NCBI RefSeq assembly: GCF_900105455.1
Contig: NZ_FNSF01000001.1
Coordinates: 997,001-1,061,000 of the forward strand
DNA length: 64,000 nt
Direction of reading: 5' to 3'
From: Tenacibaculum sp. MAR_2009_124
GTDB taxonomy: Bacteria > Bacteroidota > Bacteroidia > Flavobacteriales > Flavobacteriaceae
This document shows, one piece after another, positions 52,152 to 62,592 of this stretch. How positions within the stretch are numbered: position 1 is the first letter of the stretch; the number at the start of each line of letters is the position of its first letter. The notes under the pieces were generated by a model. That model had not been told where the DNA came from and did no database searches. It was given only the letters and a program-made list of their open reading frames with translations. A program made the position numbers and the translations under genes.

Positions 52152-52299
52152 TGTTTTCAAAGATAAATAGTACAAATATCGTTTATGGAACGAAAAAATA
52201 TTTTTAGAGTTATAATCTTCACTTCTTAAGGCAAGTTTTTATGAATTGAAAAATTCATATTCTTCTTAAGACTAAAAAAAAACGGTTATAATTGCCTGA

Positions 52300-52326
52300 C
52301 GCCAATGTTTTTCAACAACATTGGCG
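52300..52326 (+). terminator. 10-bp hairpin with T-rich tail before parE
   Basis: CGCCAATGTT (52300-52309) pairs with AACATTGGCG (52317-52326), then TTTGTTTGTT. Ends the transcript from 51336. Confidence 0.85.
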
Positions 52327-52416
52327 TTTGTTTGTTAATTACTTTATGCAATTGCATTGGTAAAAAAATAACGTAAATAGTATATTAGCGGTTCATTCAC
52401 GAATTTCAACTTATTT

Positions 52417-54276
52417 ATGGCTCAAGAAACAAAATATACCGAGGATAATATACGATCACTGGATTGGAAGGAACATATTAGAATGCGACCAGGTATGTAT
52501 ATTGGGAAATTGGGGGATGGTTCTTCTCCTGATGACGGTATTTATATTCTTGTAAAAGAGGTTTTAGACAACTCTATTGATGAATTCGTCATGGGAGGTG
52601 GTAAAACTATTGAAGTTTCTGTGCAAGGAAATAAAGTAATTGTGAGAGATTATGGTCGTGGAATTCCTTTAGGGAAGGTTGTTGATGTAGTTTCGAAAAT
52701 GAATACAGGAGGAAAGTACGATTCCAAAGCCTTTAAAAAATCTGTTGGTTTAAATGGAGTAGGTACCAAAGCCGTGAATGCCTTATCTGAATTTTTCCGA
52801 GTAGAGTCAACAAGAGATGGAAAATCGGCGTCAGCTGAGTTTGAAAAAGGAACCTTAATGAATCAAGATCTTCTAGATGAAACATCAAGAAGAAGAGGTA
52901 CAAAGGTTACGTTTATAGCGGACGAAAGTATTTTTAAGAACTATAAATACCGTCCGGAGTATATCATTAAATTATTAAAAAACTATGTATATCTAAATCC
53001 CGGATTAACCATTGTTTTTAATGGAGAAAAGTTTTATTCAGAGAATGGTTTAAAGGATTTATTAGAGGATAATAACAATGTAGCAGACATGTTATATCCT
53101 ATAATTCATTTGAGAGGTGAAGATATTGAAGTAGCCATAACACATAGTAAAACACAGTATTCTGAAGAATATTACTCTTTTGTAAACGGTCAAAACACTT
53201 CGCAAGGTGGTACGCACTTAGCAGCGTTTAGAGAAGCTGTTGTAAAAACAGTACGAGAATATTACGGTAAGAATTTTGATGCCTCAGATGTAAGAAAATC
53301 TATTATAGGAGCTATTTCTATTAAAGTAATGGAACCTGTTTTTGAAAGTCAAACTAAAACGAAACTTGGGTCTACAGAAATGGGAGGAGAGCTTCCCACT
53401 GTTCGTACGTATATAAACGATTTTGTTAAAAATAAGTTAGACAATTATCTTCACAGAAATTCTGATGTTGCCGAACAACTTCAAAAGAAAATACTTCAAG
53501 CTGAAAAAGAAAGAAAAGAGCTTTCAGGAATTAGAAAATTAGCAAGAGACAGAGCAAAAAAAGCGAGTTTACACAATAAAAAATTACGAGATTGCCGTAT
53601 TCATTTCGCGGATATAAAAAGAGAAGGGTACTTAGATACTACTTTATTTATTACGGAGGGAGATTCGGCCAGTGGTTCGATAACGAAATCTAGAAATGTA
53701 AATACTCAGGCTGTATTTAGTTTAAAAGGGAAACCATTAAACTCATATGGTTTGTCAAAGAAGATTGTATACGAAAATGAAGAATTCAACCTTTTACAAG
53801 CAGCATTAAATATTGAAGATGGAATGGAAGGGTTGCGATATAATAATGTGGTAATTGCAACGGATGCCGATGTTGATGGAATGCATATTCGATTGCTATT
53901 AATTACCTTCTTTTTACAGTTTTTTCCTGAAATAATAAAAGAAGGACATTTGTATATTTTAGAAACGCCACTTTTTAGAGTTAGGAACAAAAAGGAAACG
54001 TTTTATTGTTATTCTGAAGAAGAAAAACAAACCGCGATAAAAAAATTAAGAGGAAATCCTGAGATTACCCGATTTAAGGGACTAGGTGAGATTTCTCCAG
54101 ATGAATTCGTCCATTTTATTGGAGACGATATTCGTTTGGACCCAGTAATGTTAGATAAAGATATGTCGATTGAGCAGATGTTAGAGTTTTACATGGGGAA
54201 AAACACACCAGATAGACAGAAGTTTATCATTAGTAACCTAAAAGTAGAACTTGATTTACTTGATGAAGGAGCCTAA
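52417..54276 (+). CDS. parE: DNA topoisomerase IV subunit B
   Basis: 619 residues, the usual ParE length. GHKL ATPase motifs: [11 protein letters not shown] (Mg-binding), [31 protein letters not shown] metal-binding motif ITEGDSASG and [17 protein letters not shown]-terminal [11 protein letters not shown]. With ParC it decatenates daughter chromosomes. The adjacent partner gene and lack of an inserted GyrB-type domain favour topoisomerase IV over gyrase. It is 64 bp upstream of parC. Confidence 0.97.
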   Translation: MAQETKYTEDNIRSLDWKEHIRMRPGMYIGKLGDGSSPDDGIYILVKEVLDNSIDEFVMGGGKTIEVSVQGNKVIVRDYGRGIPLGKVVDVVSKMNTGGKYDSKAFKKSVGLNGVGTKAVNALSEFFRVESTRDGKSASAEFEKGTLMNQDLLDETSRRRGTKVTFIADESIFKNYKYRPEYIIKLLKNYVYLNPGLTIVFNGEKFYSENGLKDLLEDNNNVADMLYPIIHLRGEDIEVAITHSKTQYSEEYYSFVNGQNTSQGGTHLAAFREAVVKTVREYYGKNFDASDVRKSIIGAISIKVMEPVFESQTKTKLGSTEMGGELPTVRTYINDFVKNKLDNYLHRNSDVAEQLQKKILQAEKERKELSGIRKLARDRAKKASLHNKKLRDCRIHFADIKREGYLDTTLFITEGDSASGSITKSRNVNTQAVFSLKGKPLNSYGLSKKIVYENEEFNLLQAALNIEDGMEGLRYNNVVIATDADVDGMHIRLLLITFFLQFFPEIIKEGHLYILETPLFRVRNKKETFYCYSEEEKQTAIKKLRGNPEITRFKGLGEISPDEFVHFIGDDIRLDPVMLDKDMSIEQMLEFYMGKNTPDRQKFIISNLKVELDLLDEGA

Positions 54277-54340
54277 TGCGTAAATTATCTGATATAAAAC
54301 CAACAATAATTCCCTAACCTAAATAAACGGAGCTTTTTTT

Positions 54341-57055
54341 ATGAGCGAAGACACTAACAATAACGAACACGAAGAAGACGTAAATTCACCAGCAGAAAAT
54401 ACAGAAACTATTACCAAAGTAACAGGAATGTACAAGGAATGGTTTTTAGATTATGCTTCTTATGTGATTTTGGAGCGTGCTGTTCCTTCAATAGAAGATG
54501 GTTTTAAGCCAGTGCAACGACGTATTATGCATTCTATGAAAGATTTGGATGATGGTCGTTATAATAAGGTGGCTAATATTGTTGGACACACAATGCAGTA
54601 TCACCCGCATGGAGATGCTTCTATTGCCGATGCCATGGTTCAATTAGGGCAAAAGGAGTTATTGATTGATATGCAAGGTAACTGGGGTAATATTTTAACT
54701 GGTGATAGGGCAGCAGCGTCACGTTATATTGAAGCACGTTTATCTAAGTTCGCTTTAGAAGTTGTTTTTAACCCAAAAACAACGGAATGGCAACAATCGT
54801 ATGATGGTAGAAAAAAAGAGCCTGTAAACCTTCCTGTAAAATTCCCATTGTTATTGGCGCAAGGAGCAGAAGGTATTGCCGTTGGATTATCTACTAAAAT
54901 CTTACCTCATAATTTCAATGAATTAATTGATGCATCCATAAAATATTTAAAAGGGCGAAGTTTTACTATTGTTCCAGATTTTTTAACTGGAGGTGTTGCT
55001 GATTTTACAAATTACAGTGATGGTAAAAGGGGAGGAAAAGTAAGAGTGAGAGCTAAAATATCACAGCTAGACAAAAAGACACTTGTTATCACAGAAATTC
55101 CTTTTGCCACGACTACAACTACTTTAATCGATAGTATTTTAAAAGCAAATGATAAAGGGAAGATTAAAATTAAACGTATTGAAGATAATACGGCTGCAAA
55201 GGTTGAGATATTAGTGCACTTACCACCTAATGTTTCTCCAGATAAAACAATTGACGCTTTATATGCTTTTACGAATTGTGAAAATTCTATTTCACCCTTG
55301 TGCTGTATTATAGAAAATAATAAGCCTGTATTTATAGGTGTTTCTGAAATGCTAGAGAAATCAACAAACTTTACAGTTGATTTGTTGAAGCAAGAGTTAG
55401 AAATTCGATTGAATGAACTAGAGGAGCAATGGCATTTTTCATCTTTGGAAAGAATTTTTATCGAAAACAGAATTTACCGAGATATTGAAGAAGTGGAAAC
55501 CTGGAAAGGCGTAATTGAAGCTATTGATTTAGGATTAAAACCACATACAAAACATTTAAAAAGAGAAGTTACCGAAGAGGATATTGTTCGTTTAACGGAA
55601 ATACGAATTAAGAAGATTTCAAAATTCGATATTGATAAAGCGAAACAATTTATTGAAGGTTTAGAAGAACAAATAGCGGAAGTAAAGAAGCATTTAGATA
55701 ATTTAATAGAGTTTGCTATTGATTATTTTAAAAACTTAAAAGCTAAATACGGTAAAGGAAAAGAACGAAAAACTGAAATCAGAATCTTCGATGATATCGT
55801 AGCAACGAAGGTTGTGATGAGAAATGCGAAGTTATATGTCAATAGAGAGGAAGGTTTTATAGGAACTTCATTGAAAAAAGACGAATATATTTCCGACTGT
55901 GCAGATATTGATGATGTTATTGTGTTTAGAGAAGATGGAACCATGATTGTAACAAAGGTTGCTTCAAAAACTTTTGTAGGGAAAGGAATCATGCATATTG
56001 CTATCTTTAAGAAGAAAGATAAAAGGACGGTTTATAACATGATTTATAAAGATGGTGCTCGCGGTCCTAGTTATATGAAGCGGTTTAATGTAACCAGTAT
56101 TACACGTGATAAAGAGTATGATCTTACCAATGGAAGTAAAGGGTCTAAAGTATTGTATTTCTCGGCAAACCCAAATGGAGAGGCAGAAGTAATCACAATA
56201 TTATTGAGAGCTGTTGGTAGTATTAAAAAATTGAAATGGGATATCGATTTTGCAGATTTATCAATTAAAAGTCGTAGCGTAAGAGGAAACCAAGTTACCA
56301 AATATGCTATAAAGAAAATTGAATTTAAATCGGCAGGGGTATCTACTTTAAAACCACGTAAAATTTGGTTTGACGATACTGTTCGACGTTTAAATGTTGA
56401 TGAAAGAGGAGAATTACTAGGTGAATTCAGAGCTGAAGATCGCATACTAATAGCAACGCAAAGTGGAAAAATTAAAGCAGTGATTCCTGACTTGACGATG
56501 CATTTTGAGAACGATATGATTGTTCTTGAAAAATGGAAACCTCAAAAACCTGTCTCAGCCATTTATTTTGATGGGAACAAGGAGAAGTATTATGTAAAGC
56601 GCTTTTTAATTGAATCTACGGATAAAGAAGAGGTATTTATTTCAGATCATGAAAAGTCTAAATTAGAGATAATTACGACAGATTACCGACCAATGGCAGA
56701 AGTGATTTTTTCAAAACGTAGCTTAGAGAAAATAGACGTTAATTTTGAAGAGTTTATTTCAGTTAAGGGAATTAAGGCTTTGGGGAATCAATTAACAACA
56801 GATAAAGTTAGAACAGTAAATTTATTAGATTCGTTACCTTACGAAGAACCTGTCGAGAAAATTGAAGATATTGAAGTTCAGGAAGAGGAGGAAATTCAAG
56901 AAGAGGGACTTCCTTTAGAGATAGAGGATACGGACGAAAAAGATTTTACAAAAATAAAAGAAAATAAGGCAAAAAAGGCTTTAGAACGTGCGCTTCAAAA
57001 GAAGAAAAAGAATACTGAAGAAGACGATGATAGTCAAACAGCATTGTTTGAATAG
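54341..57055 (+). CDS. parC: DNA topoisomerase IV subunit A
   Basis: 904 residues. The catalytic Tyr is Y129 in DRAAASRYIEARLSKFA; ILERAVPSIEDGFKPVQRRIM and YHPHGDASIADAMVQLGQ contain the quinolone-determining region. The C-terminal part (about 530-850) is a beta-pinwheel; it lacks the GyrA-box pattern as far as I can see. It ends in an acidic-then-basic tail (EVQEEEEIQEEG ... KKKKNTEEDDDS), common in Bacteroidota ParC. Works with the preceding ParE. Confidence 0.96.
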   Translation: MSEDTNNNEHEEDVNSPAENTETITKVTGMYKEWFLDYASYVILERAVPSIEDGFKPVQRRIMHSMKDLDDGRYNKVANIVGHTMQYHPHGDASIADAMVQLGQKELLIDMQGNWGNILTGDRAAASRYIEARLSKFALEVVFNPKTTEWQQSYDGRKKEPVNLPVKFPLLLAQGAEGIAVGLSTKILPHNFNELIDASIKYLKGRSFTIVPDFLTGGVADFTNYSDGKRGGKVRVRAKISQLDKKTLVITEIPFATTTTTLIDSILKANDKGKIKIKRIEDNTAAKVEILVHLPPNVSPDKTIDALYAFTNCENSISPLCCIIENNKPVFIGVSEMLEKSTNFTVDLLKQELEIRLNELEEQWHFSSLERIFIENRIYRDIEEVETWKGVIEAIDLGLKPHTKHLKREVTEEDIVRLTEIRIKKISKFDIDKAKQFIEGLEEQIAEVKKHLDNLIEFAIDYFKNLKAKYGKGKERKTEIRIFDDIVATKVVMRNAKLYVNREEGFIGTSLKKDEYISDCADIDDVIVFREDGTMIVTKVASKTFVGKGIMHIAIFKKKDKRTVYNMIYKDGARGPSYMKRFNVTSITRDKEYDLTNGSKGSKVLYFSANPNGEAEVITILLRAVGSIKKLKWDIDFADLSIKSRSVRGNQVTKYAIKKIEFKSAGVSTLKPRKIWFDDTVRRLNVDERGELLGEFRAEDRILIATQSGKIKAVIPDLTMHFENDMIVLEKWKPQKPVSAIYFDGNKEKYYVKRFLIESTDKEEVFISDHEKSKLEIITTDYRPMAEVIFSKRSLEKIDVNFEEFISVKGIKALGNQLTTDKVRTVNLLDSLPYEEPVEKIEDIEVQEEEEIQEEGLPLEIEDTDEKDFTKIKENKAKKALERALQKKKKNTEEDDDSQTALFE

Positions 57056-57108
57056 CATTACATAAGTTCGACGCAGATCTAGTATGTTTCTGCATAACAT
57101 TATAGCAA

Positions 57109-57798
57109 ATGAACGCAATTGGATTAATTGGGGGAATTACTCCACAGTCAACCATTATGTACTATGAAGTATTAAATGGTTTAGCATCAAAAAAATATGG
57201 AAATAAGCATTCTGCTAAAGTAATCATCAACTCTGTAGATTTTGGTGAAATTTCGAGACTACAGCAGGAAGGAAAATGGGATGTTTTAGATAAAATTATG
57301 GCAGAAGCGGCTATGAGTTTAGAAAAAGCAGGAGCTGCATGTATTTTAATTTGTGCTAATACAATGCATTTAACAATTGATGCTATAAGAAAAGAGGTGG
57401 GTATACCCGTAATTCATATTGCCGATGCTACGTCTGAAAAAATAAAAGAAAAACAACTTAAGAAGGTCATTTTGTTAGGTACGAAGTATACAATGGAAAA
57501 GAGATTTTACATTGATATTCTCGAAAGTCATGGAATTCATGTAATTGTGCCTAATGAAGACGATAGAGAAATTATTCATAACGTTATTTACGATGAACTT
57601 TCTTATGGCATTTTAAAAGAGAACTCCAAAAGAAGTTACCTCAATATTATATCGAAATTGGTAGACGCTGAAGGAGCCGAAGGTGTTATTTTAGGCTGTA
57701 CAGAAATACCATTATTAATAAAGCAAGAAGATGTTGTAATTCCTATTTTTGATACCACAACAATTCATGCAACTGAAGCATTTCAACTTTCTATTTAA
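57109..57798 (+). CDS. Aspartate/glutamate racemase family protein
   Basis: 229 residues. The two cysteine acid/base motifs are visible: CANTMH near residue 84 and GCTEIPLL near 195; GLIGGITPQSTIMYY opens the protein as in the Asp/Glu racemase group. It converts L- to D-amino acids without cofactor, for example D-Asp. Substrate cannot be read. Its stop overlaps the ATG of the MscS-like gene (TAATG). Confidence 0.93.
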   Translation: MNAIGLIGGITPQSTIMYYEVLNGLASKKYGNKHSAKVIINSVDFGEISRLQQEGKWDVLDKIMAEAAMSLEKAGAACILICANTMHLTIDAIRKEVGIPVIHIADATSEKIKEKQLKKVILLGTKYTMEKRFYIDILESHGIHVIVPNEDDREIIHNVIYDELSYGILKENSKRSYLNIISKLVDAEGAEGVILGCTEIPLLIKQEDVVIPIFDTTTIHATEAFQLSI

Positions 57799-58649
57799 TG
57801 AAAGATTTTTTATCAAAATATCAGTTTAATTTAGATTCCTTTTTCGGTATACTCGGTTATGTCTTAGTGGTTGTATTTGTCGCTTGGATCGTATCAAGAA
57901 TTATCAGGTATTTTATTGTTCTTCTAATTAAACACAAGAAAACTGATAGAGATGGTAGAACGAGTATTCAATTTTTCCGTAATTCTGTCAAGTTTTTTAT
58001 AGGAATATTTGGTATAGTTTACATTATAATAACCGTTCCATTATTCAGAAGTAAGGCAGCATTTATATTCTCTGGGGCTGGGATTTTAGCGGCAATTATC
58101 GGTTTCGCGGCACAGGCCGCACTCTCGAATTTAATAGCAGGGGCTTTCATTGTTATATTTAGACCCTTTAGAGTTGGAGATTATATTAAATTAGATGAAG
58201 CTAGAGTGGGGATTGTTGAAGATATAACACTAAGACATACTGTTATTAACAACTTCGAAAATAAGCGATTAATTATTCCAAATTCGGTTATTAGTACAGA
58301 TTCTGTTTTGAATCACACGATTGAAGATTTTCAGGTATTAAGTTTTAATAATTTTAAAATAGGCTTGAGAGGAGATATTGATCTTACGCGTCGAATTATT
58401 CAAGAAGAAGCGGTTAAATTACCTAAGGTTATCGATAATAGAACTCCTGAGCAAGTAATAGAAGGTATAGATCAAATTGATGTTCGAGTAATAGATATAT
58501 ATCCCGATCATATTCATATCAGAGCCTATGTATGGGTTAGTGAACCGTTCTTAGAATTTAAAACAAAATGCGCGTTAAAGGAAGCCGTTCATAAAAGATT
58601 TATAGAAGAAGGAGTTGATTTACCAATTCCAATTTTCGAACGTCTTTAA
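57798..58649 (+). CDS. MscS family mechanosensitive channel
   Basis: 283 residues: three membrane helices in the first ~110 with the pore helix AAFIFSGAGILAAIIGFAAQAALSNLIAG, then the cytoplasmic beta domain (FRPFRVGDYIKLDEARVGIVEDITLRHTVI) and ending in a vestibule-like alpha/beta domain (LEFKTKCALKEAVHKRF). It opens on membrane tension to release solutes on osmotic downshift. The length matches MscS (286 in E. coli). Coupled to the racemase gene. Confidence 0.96.
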   Translation: MKDFLSKYQFNLDSFFGILGYVLVVVFVAWIVSRIIRYFIVLLIKHKKTDRDGRTSIQFFRNSVKFFIGIFGIVYIIITVPLFRSKAAFIFSGAGILAAIIGFAAQAALSNLIAGAFIVIFRPFRVGDYIKLDEARVGIVEDITLRHTVINNFENKRLIIPNSVISTDSVLNHTIEDFQVLSFNNFKIGLRGDIDLTRRIIQEEAVKLPKVIDNRTPEQVIEGIDQIDVRVIDIYPDHIHIRAYVWVSEPFLEFKTKCALKEAVHKRFIEEGVDLPIPIFERL

Positions 58650-58960
58650 TTTAAGCATACCATTTTATATAGTGTTACTATGTATTAAGACGGACATCGT
58701 TTTCGTTATTCTCTTTTTCTACACCCTGTTTATCAAAAAAACACCCAATTTATTATTGACTAATTTATAAGATATAAAATGTATACGATTTTTTTAAGGT
58801 CTTAAATGTCTATCTCATACCTAATTTTCAGCCTCTTATGTCTTTTTCTGTGCTGTAAGGTAAAGTTTTTTTAACTTATTGATACTAAAGGTGTTTTACT
58901 GTCTTTTGGCATAAATACCAAAGTATACGTAATCAACAAAAACGAACAAATATTTACATT
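58650..58960. other. Intergenic stretch without recognisable gene
   Basis: 311 bp, very A/T-rich with T-runs; no open frame, hairpin or promoter match convinced me. Confidence 0.6.
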
Positions 58961-60493
58961 ATGAAAAATTATTGTATGTATGCGATAATAGCACTCATGC
59001 TATTTGCATGTAAAACCGAAAAGAAGGAAAAAGAAAAGAAAAAAATTCAAACATTTGGAATTACCACTATTCCCATGCCAAATACATTGGTATCAGGTCA
59101 AAGTTTCCCTACTGATTCAACAACGATTAATACTTGGGTCTCAGAAAGTAAAATAGTCAATAATTTAGAAACTAATACAGATATTATAACGCATGGTTGG
59201 GATATTTGGAATGCCTTGACGGAGGAAACGGATGAGAAAAATAATGGTCAGCCATTGAGAAGATTTGAGACATGGTATACACCGCAAGATATTCAAAAAT
59301 CGCTTAGAGCGAAAACATCTAATACAGGATTAAGACTATCAAGTTTAGAAAGATTTGATACAGGGAATTTAGAAATTCCTCATCAGAACCAGCATGGTTT
59401 AAAGGTAAAAAGTTCAGATGTTGTGGGATTTGTTAAATGTGATCCTACTTCTGCACAACATATATACAATAACGAATTGTACTTTTTTGAAGTTTTAAAA
59501 AGTATGATTGAACCAGGTAAAATAGCTAATATTCCAGCGTTTCCAGCTTCAAGTGTATTGATAAAACCTGTTTTTTATCCATTAACTAAAACAGATTCCT
59601 TAAGTCCCAATACATATTCTTTACCTGCATGGCCAGGATACCATGATCAAGTTCCAATGGACTCTATTATCAAAAATGGTTTTGGATCAAACTATTGGAA
59701 TAATGACATTACAATTACCACAACTGGAGAAACGGATAAGGAGAAAAAAGTGTTTTCAATAAATGATTTTATTCATTTTAAACTAAGCAAAACACAAGCA
59801 GCCAATATTATTAATGTTATTGATAATGGACAAGCGAAAGAAGGAGATTACGCCGTACTGGTAGGAATGCACGTAAATACTAGAGAAAATAGAAGATGGA
59901 CATGGCAAACTTTTTGGTGGTCAGAAAATCCTAACTCGCCCCAAAGTCCTAGTTCTTCAACGATAGCGGAATTAAAGCCAACTACATTAGATAGAGCTTC
60001 GAAGCATTATTCAATGGCATTAGCTTATAATATGATTAGTCCTGCTCAGCCTTATTATGAAGGATCAAACTCTATAACGGAGGAAGAGCCTAAAAAGGAA
60101 TCAATTTATGCATATAATCCGTATTTAGAAGCAGGATTCAATGCTGATACGTTTGATGTTTCTGCCTCTAGTCAAAACCCAAATAATTCGGGAGGAAATG
60201 ATTCTATAAGAAAATATTATAGTGAAGGTTATCAAAAAGTAGGAGCGATTAGATTGAGTGAAAAATTATATGAAGGAGGAAAGTTGAATAGAGTAGGAAT
60301 TGAAACTAATTGTATGAGTTGTCATGGTCAGGCAAGATTGTATGATGTAAAATCAATCAAAGATTCCTATCAGTATTATATTACAGATCAATATTTCGAT
60401 TTAAACGCACCTTATTTTAAAAGTAGTGTGGTGTTAGATTTTGCTTGGAGTATTCAAGGAAGTTTAATTTATCGTGACTCCATATCAAAATAA
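58961..60493 (+). CDS. Lipoprotein with one c-type heme-binding motif
   Basis: 510 residues. A lipobox is visible (YAIIALMLFAC), followed by a Lys/Glu-rich linker. A single heme c motif CMSCH is at 451-455 (NCMSCHGQARLYD), near the C-terminus. The rest has Trp/Asn-rich motifs (NTWVSESKIVNNLETNTDIITHGWDIWNALT, WTWQTFWWSEN) that I have seen in hypothetical cytochrome-containing lipoproteins but cannot name. Redox protein on the outer face of a membrane; partner unknown. Confidence 0.82.
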   Translation: MKNYCMYAIIALMLFACKTEKKEKEKKKIQTFGITTIPMPNTLVSGQSFPTDSTTINTWVSESKIVNNLETNTDIITHGWDIWNALTEETDEKNNGQPLRRFETWYTPQDIQKSLRAKTSNTGLRLSSLERFDTGNLEIPHQNQHGLKVKSSDVVGFVKCDPTSAQHIYNNELYFFEVLKSMIEPGKIANIPAFPASSVLIKPVFYPLTKTDSLSPNTYSLPAWPGYHDQVPMDSIIKNGFGSNYWNNDITITTTGETDKEKKVFSINDFIHFKLSKTQAANIINVIDNGQAKEGDYAVLVGMHVNTRENRRWTWQTFWWSENPNSPQSPSSSTIAELKPTTLDRASKHYSMALAYNMISPAQPYYEGSNSITEEEPKKESIYAYNPYLEAGFNADTFDVSASSQNPNNSGGNDSIRKYYSEGYQKVGAIRLSEKLYEGGKLNRVGIETNCMSCHGQARLYDVKSIKDSYQYYITDQYFDLNAPYFKSSVVLDFAWSIQGSLIYRDSISK

Positions 60494-60494
60494 A

Positions 60495-60530
60495 TGATAT
60501 CATTTATAATTTCAAGAACAACTGGTATTA
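60495..60530. repeat. 36-bp palindromic dispersed repeat
   Basis: Same repeat as 46688-46723 in reverse orientation: 28 of 36 positions match, including TAATTTCAA and ACTGGTAT. Immediately follows the stop of the heme lipoprotein gene. Confidence 0.5.
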
Positions 60531-60542
60531 TAAAAAAGAAAA

Positions 60543-60569
60543 ATCCCGATTCTATTATTGAATCGGGAT
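60543..60569. terminator. 10-bp hairpin with T-tract after the heme lipoprotein gene
   Basis: ATCCCGATTC (60543-60552) and GAATCGGGAT (60560-60569), then GTTTTTT; A-rich on the other side, so it can also act for the - strand gene at 60611-60919. Confidence 0.88.
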
Positions 60570-60610
60570 GTTTTTTATGATTGACGAATCGTATTCTTTA
60601 ATTTGATTTT

Positions 60611-60919
60611 TTATCTCTTCTTAAACAAAAATCCTAATCCTATTCTACTCAAAAATTTCTTTTCAAATTCCCAAAAGAATTTAAATTGTCCAAAGATCCA
60701 TCCCACGATAGGCAGTGTAGTTTGATAAATTGGAAAAATTAACAAAATACGTAATGGCCAATAAAACCATGGTGATATTGTTTGTGGAGACAAGCCAATA
60801 AAGGCCGTTATAGGCTTAGCAACCCAGGCTGCGAATGAGCCATTAATAGCAAACACAATAAAAATGGCAATTAAATCCAAATTACTACTAATCCCCCAAC
60901 GTTGTTTTAATTTTTCCAT
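60611..60919 (-). CDS. DUF6787-type small membrane protein
   Basis: 102 residues: N-terminal LKQRWGISSNLDLIAIFIVFAINGSFAAWVAKPITAFIGL, a second helix (YWPLRILLIFPIYQTTLPIVGWIFG) and the charged C-terminal FKFFWEFEKKFLSRIG, matching the DUF6787 family of Bacteroidota (in databases sometimes misnamed as diacylglyceryl transferase). No catalytic motif visible; function unknown. The following 225 bp up to 61145 contains no further gene. Confidence 0.85.
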   Translation of the reverse strand: MEKLKQRWGISSNLDLIAIFIVFAINGSFAAWVAKPITAFIGLSPQTISPWFYWPLRILLIFPIYQTTLPIVGWIFGQFKFFWEFEKKFLSRIGLGFLFKKR

Positions 60920-61144
60920 ACGACAAAAGTATATAAAACTTAAAAAGAAGGCAAATACATATAGAATAATTAACCAAGTGTTTTTTATTTATAAAATTAA
61001 CATAATTAATGATTTATTAATAAGTTTGTAGCTATGATTTTTATCATTTTTTAATAGAGTCATTATTTACATTTTTGTTTTTTAATCTAAATGATGAGAA
61101 CAGTGATTTTTAAATTAACATTAATTATCTAAAACGATATTACT

Positions 61145-61870
61145 ATGGTTGTTTCAGGGGGAGAAACGGTATCGAGTGTTGTTGTGGAAAATATAAAAAC
61201 TTCTGAGGTTTTTATGAAATATGGTATTGATTATTACTGTAAAGGAAATATTGCCATAGAAAAAGTTTGTAAAAATCTAAATATTATATATGCTGAACTT
61301 AAAAGAGATCTTTCCGAAGTTGCTACCGTAAAAGATGTGTTCGAGGACTACAACAAATGGTCTTTAGATTTTTTAATTATTTATATTGAAAACATGCATC
61401 ATTCCTATATTAAGAAGAGTTTGCCTGATATGTTAAGACTATTCGAAGCGTTGAAAAAAAACAGGGATGTATCAACAGAAGAGATCTCTAAACTTAATTG
61501 TATGCTGGTTCGAATAAATGAACTAACTCTATATCATTTAAAAGAAGAAAAAGAAGTCCTTTTTCCTTGTATAAGTAAACTTGTACTTACTTTAAAGAAT
61601 TCGACTAAAGAAGGATTTACAATCGATGATAGGATTAGGAGTTTGATGAATAGATTAAAAAATAAACGGGTTGATATTGCAAGAGAATTAAAGGAAATAC
61701 TACAATTTTTAGAACATTCTAACGCTCTCAATGTTTCAAATGCACATTGTAAAATACTACAGTCCAAACTTCAAGAATTTCAACGGGATTTACAAAGGTA
61801 TTTTCATTTAGATAATAATATCCTTGAACCTAAAGTTATTCAATTAGAGAAGGAGTTATCTTCAAAATAA
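61145..61870 (+). CDS. RIC/ScdA-type hemerythrin-like iron-sulfur repair protein
   Basis: 241 residues. N-terminal ScdA_N/DUF542-like segment VFMKYGIDYYCKGNIAIEKVC, in which the usual double-Cys (DFCCGG) is reduced to one Cys (YYCKG), then a hemerythrin-like four-helix part with conserved His/Glu: NMHHSYI, LYHLKEEKEVLFP, NAHCKIL and YFHLDNNILEP. RIC (YtfE, ScdA) proteins repair Fe-S clusters after nitric oxide or peroxide damage. The missing second Cys could alter the N-terminal function. Stands alone, close to the end of the LytTR gene. Confidence 0.85.
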   Translation: MVVSGGETVSSVVVENIKTSEVFMKYGIDYYCKGNIAIEKVCKNLNIIYAELKRDLSEVATVKDVFEDYNKWSLDFLIIYIENMHHSYIKKSLPDMLRLFEALKKNRDVSTEEISKLNCMLVRINELTLYHLKEEKEVLFPCISKLVLTLKNSTKEGFTIDDRIRSLMNRLKNKRVDIARELKEILQFLEHSNALNVSNAHCKILQSKLQEFQRDLQRYFHLDNNILEPKVIQLEKELSSK

Positions 61871-61875
61871 AGCCT

Positions 61876-62592
61876 TTAATTTTTATTGTGAATCAATAAG
61901 GTAATCTGATTTTTATATGTTTGACCAATTGGAACTGTGTGTTCTCCAATTAACTTCACTCTATTTCCTTCTATAGTTTTTATTTTATCTAAGGATATTA
62001 TAAAGGATTTGTGTACTCTAATAAAATTAGGCTCAGGAAGAATTTCATCAAAAGAAGATATTTTCTCGTGACAAATAATAACTTCATTGGAAATAGTATA
62101 TATTTTACTGTAATTCCCATAGGCTTCAACGAATAAAACATCGTTGGTATTAATTCGATGATGCTTCTTGTCTCCTTTGATAAAAAAGAAATGACTTTCT
62201 TTATTTTCAACAATTACTTTACTCGTGGTTTTAGGGGGTAGAACATTATCTGATACTTTATTTACGGCTTTTATAAAACGTTCAAAACTAAATGGTTTTA
62301 ATAAGTAATCAAGAACATTTAACTCAAAACCGTCCAAAGCATACTCACTGTAAGCGGTAGTTACTATAATCTGAGGAGGATTTGAAAGGGTTTTTAAAAA
62401 GTCGAAGCCTTTTAGCTTAGGCATATTTAAATCTAAAAAAATCAAGTCAACTTCTTCAGTCTTCAAATACTCCATGGCTTCTATAGCGTTATAGCAATTT
62501 GTTTTTAAAGAGAGATTAGGAAGCATACCACAAAATTCCTCAATAATTTCATGAGCCAATGGTTCGTCATCTACAATAATATAATTAATCAT
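61876..62592 (-). CDS. LytTR response regulator
   Basis: 238 residues: receiver domain (about 1-120) with VDDEPLAHEII and phospho-acceptor Asp in LIFLDLNMPKLKG, then a LytTR DNA-binding domain (about 140-235; DVLFVEAYGNYSKIYTISNEVII, FIRVHKSFIISLDKIK). Controls genes from direct-repeat sites; targets unknown. Overlaps the kinase gene by 8 bp. Confidence 0.95.
   Translation of the reverse strand: MINYIIVDDEPLAHEIIEEFCGMLPNLSLKTNCYNAIEAMEYLKTEEVDLIFLDLNMPKLKGFDFLKTLSNPPQIIVTTAYSEYALDGFELNVLDYLLKPFSFERFIKAVNKVSDNVLPPKTTSKVIVENKESHFFFIKGDKKHHRINTNDVLFVEAYGNYSKIYTISNEVIICHEKISSFDEILPEPNFIRVHKSFIISLDKIKTIEGNRVKLIGEHTVPIGQTYKNQITLLIHNKN

Noticed and set aside
56071..56445. Minus-strand frame of 124 codons inside parC
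   Set aside because: Antisense shadow of the beta-pinwheel region; no independent start context or conserved motif.
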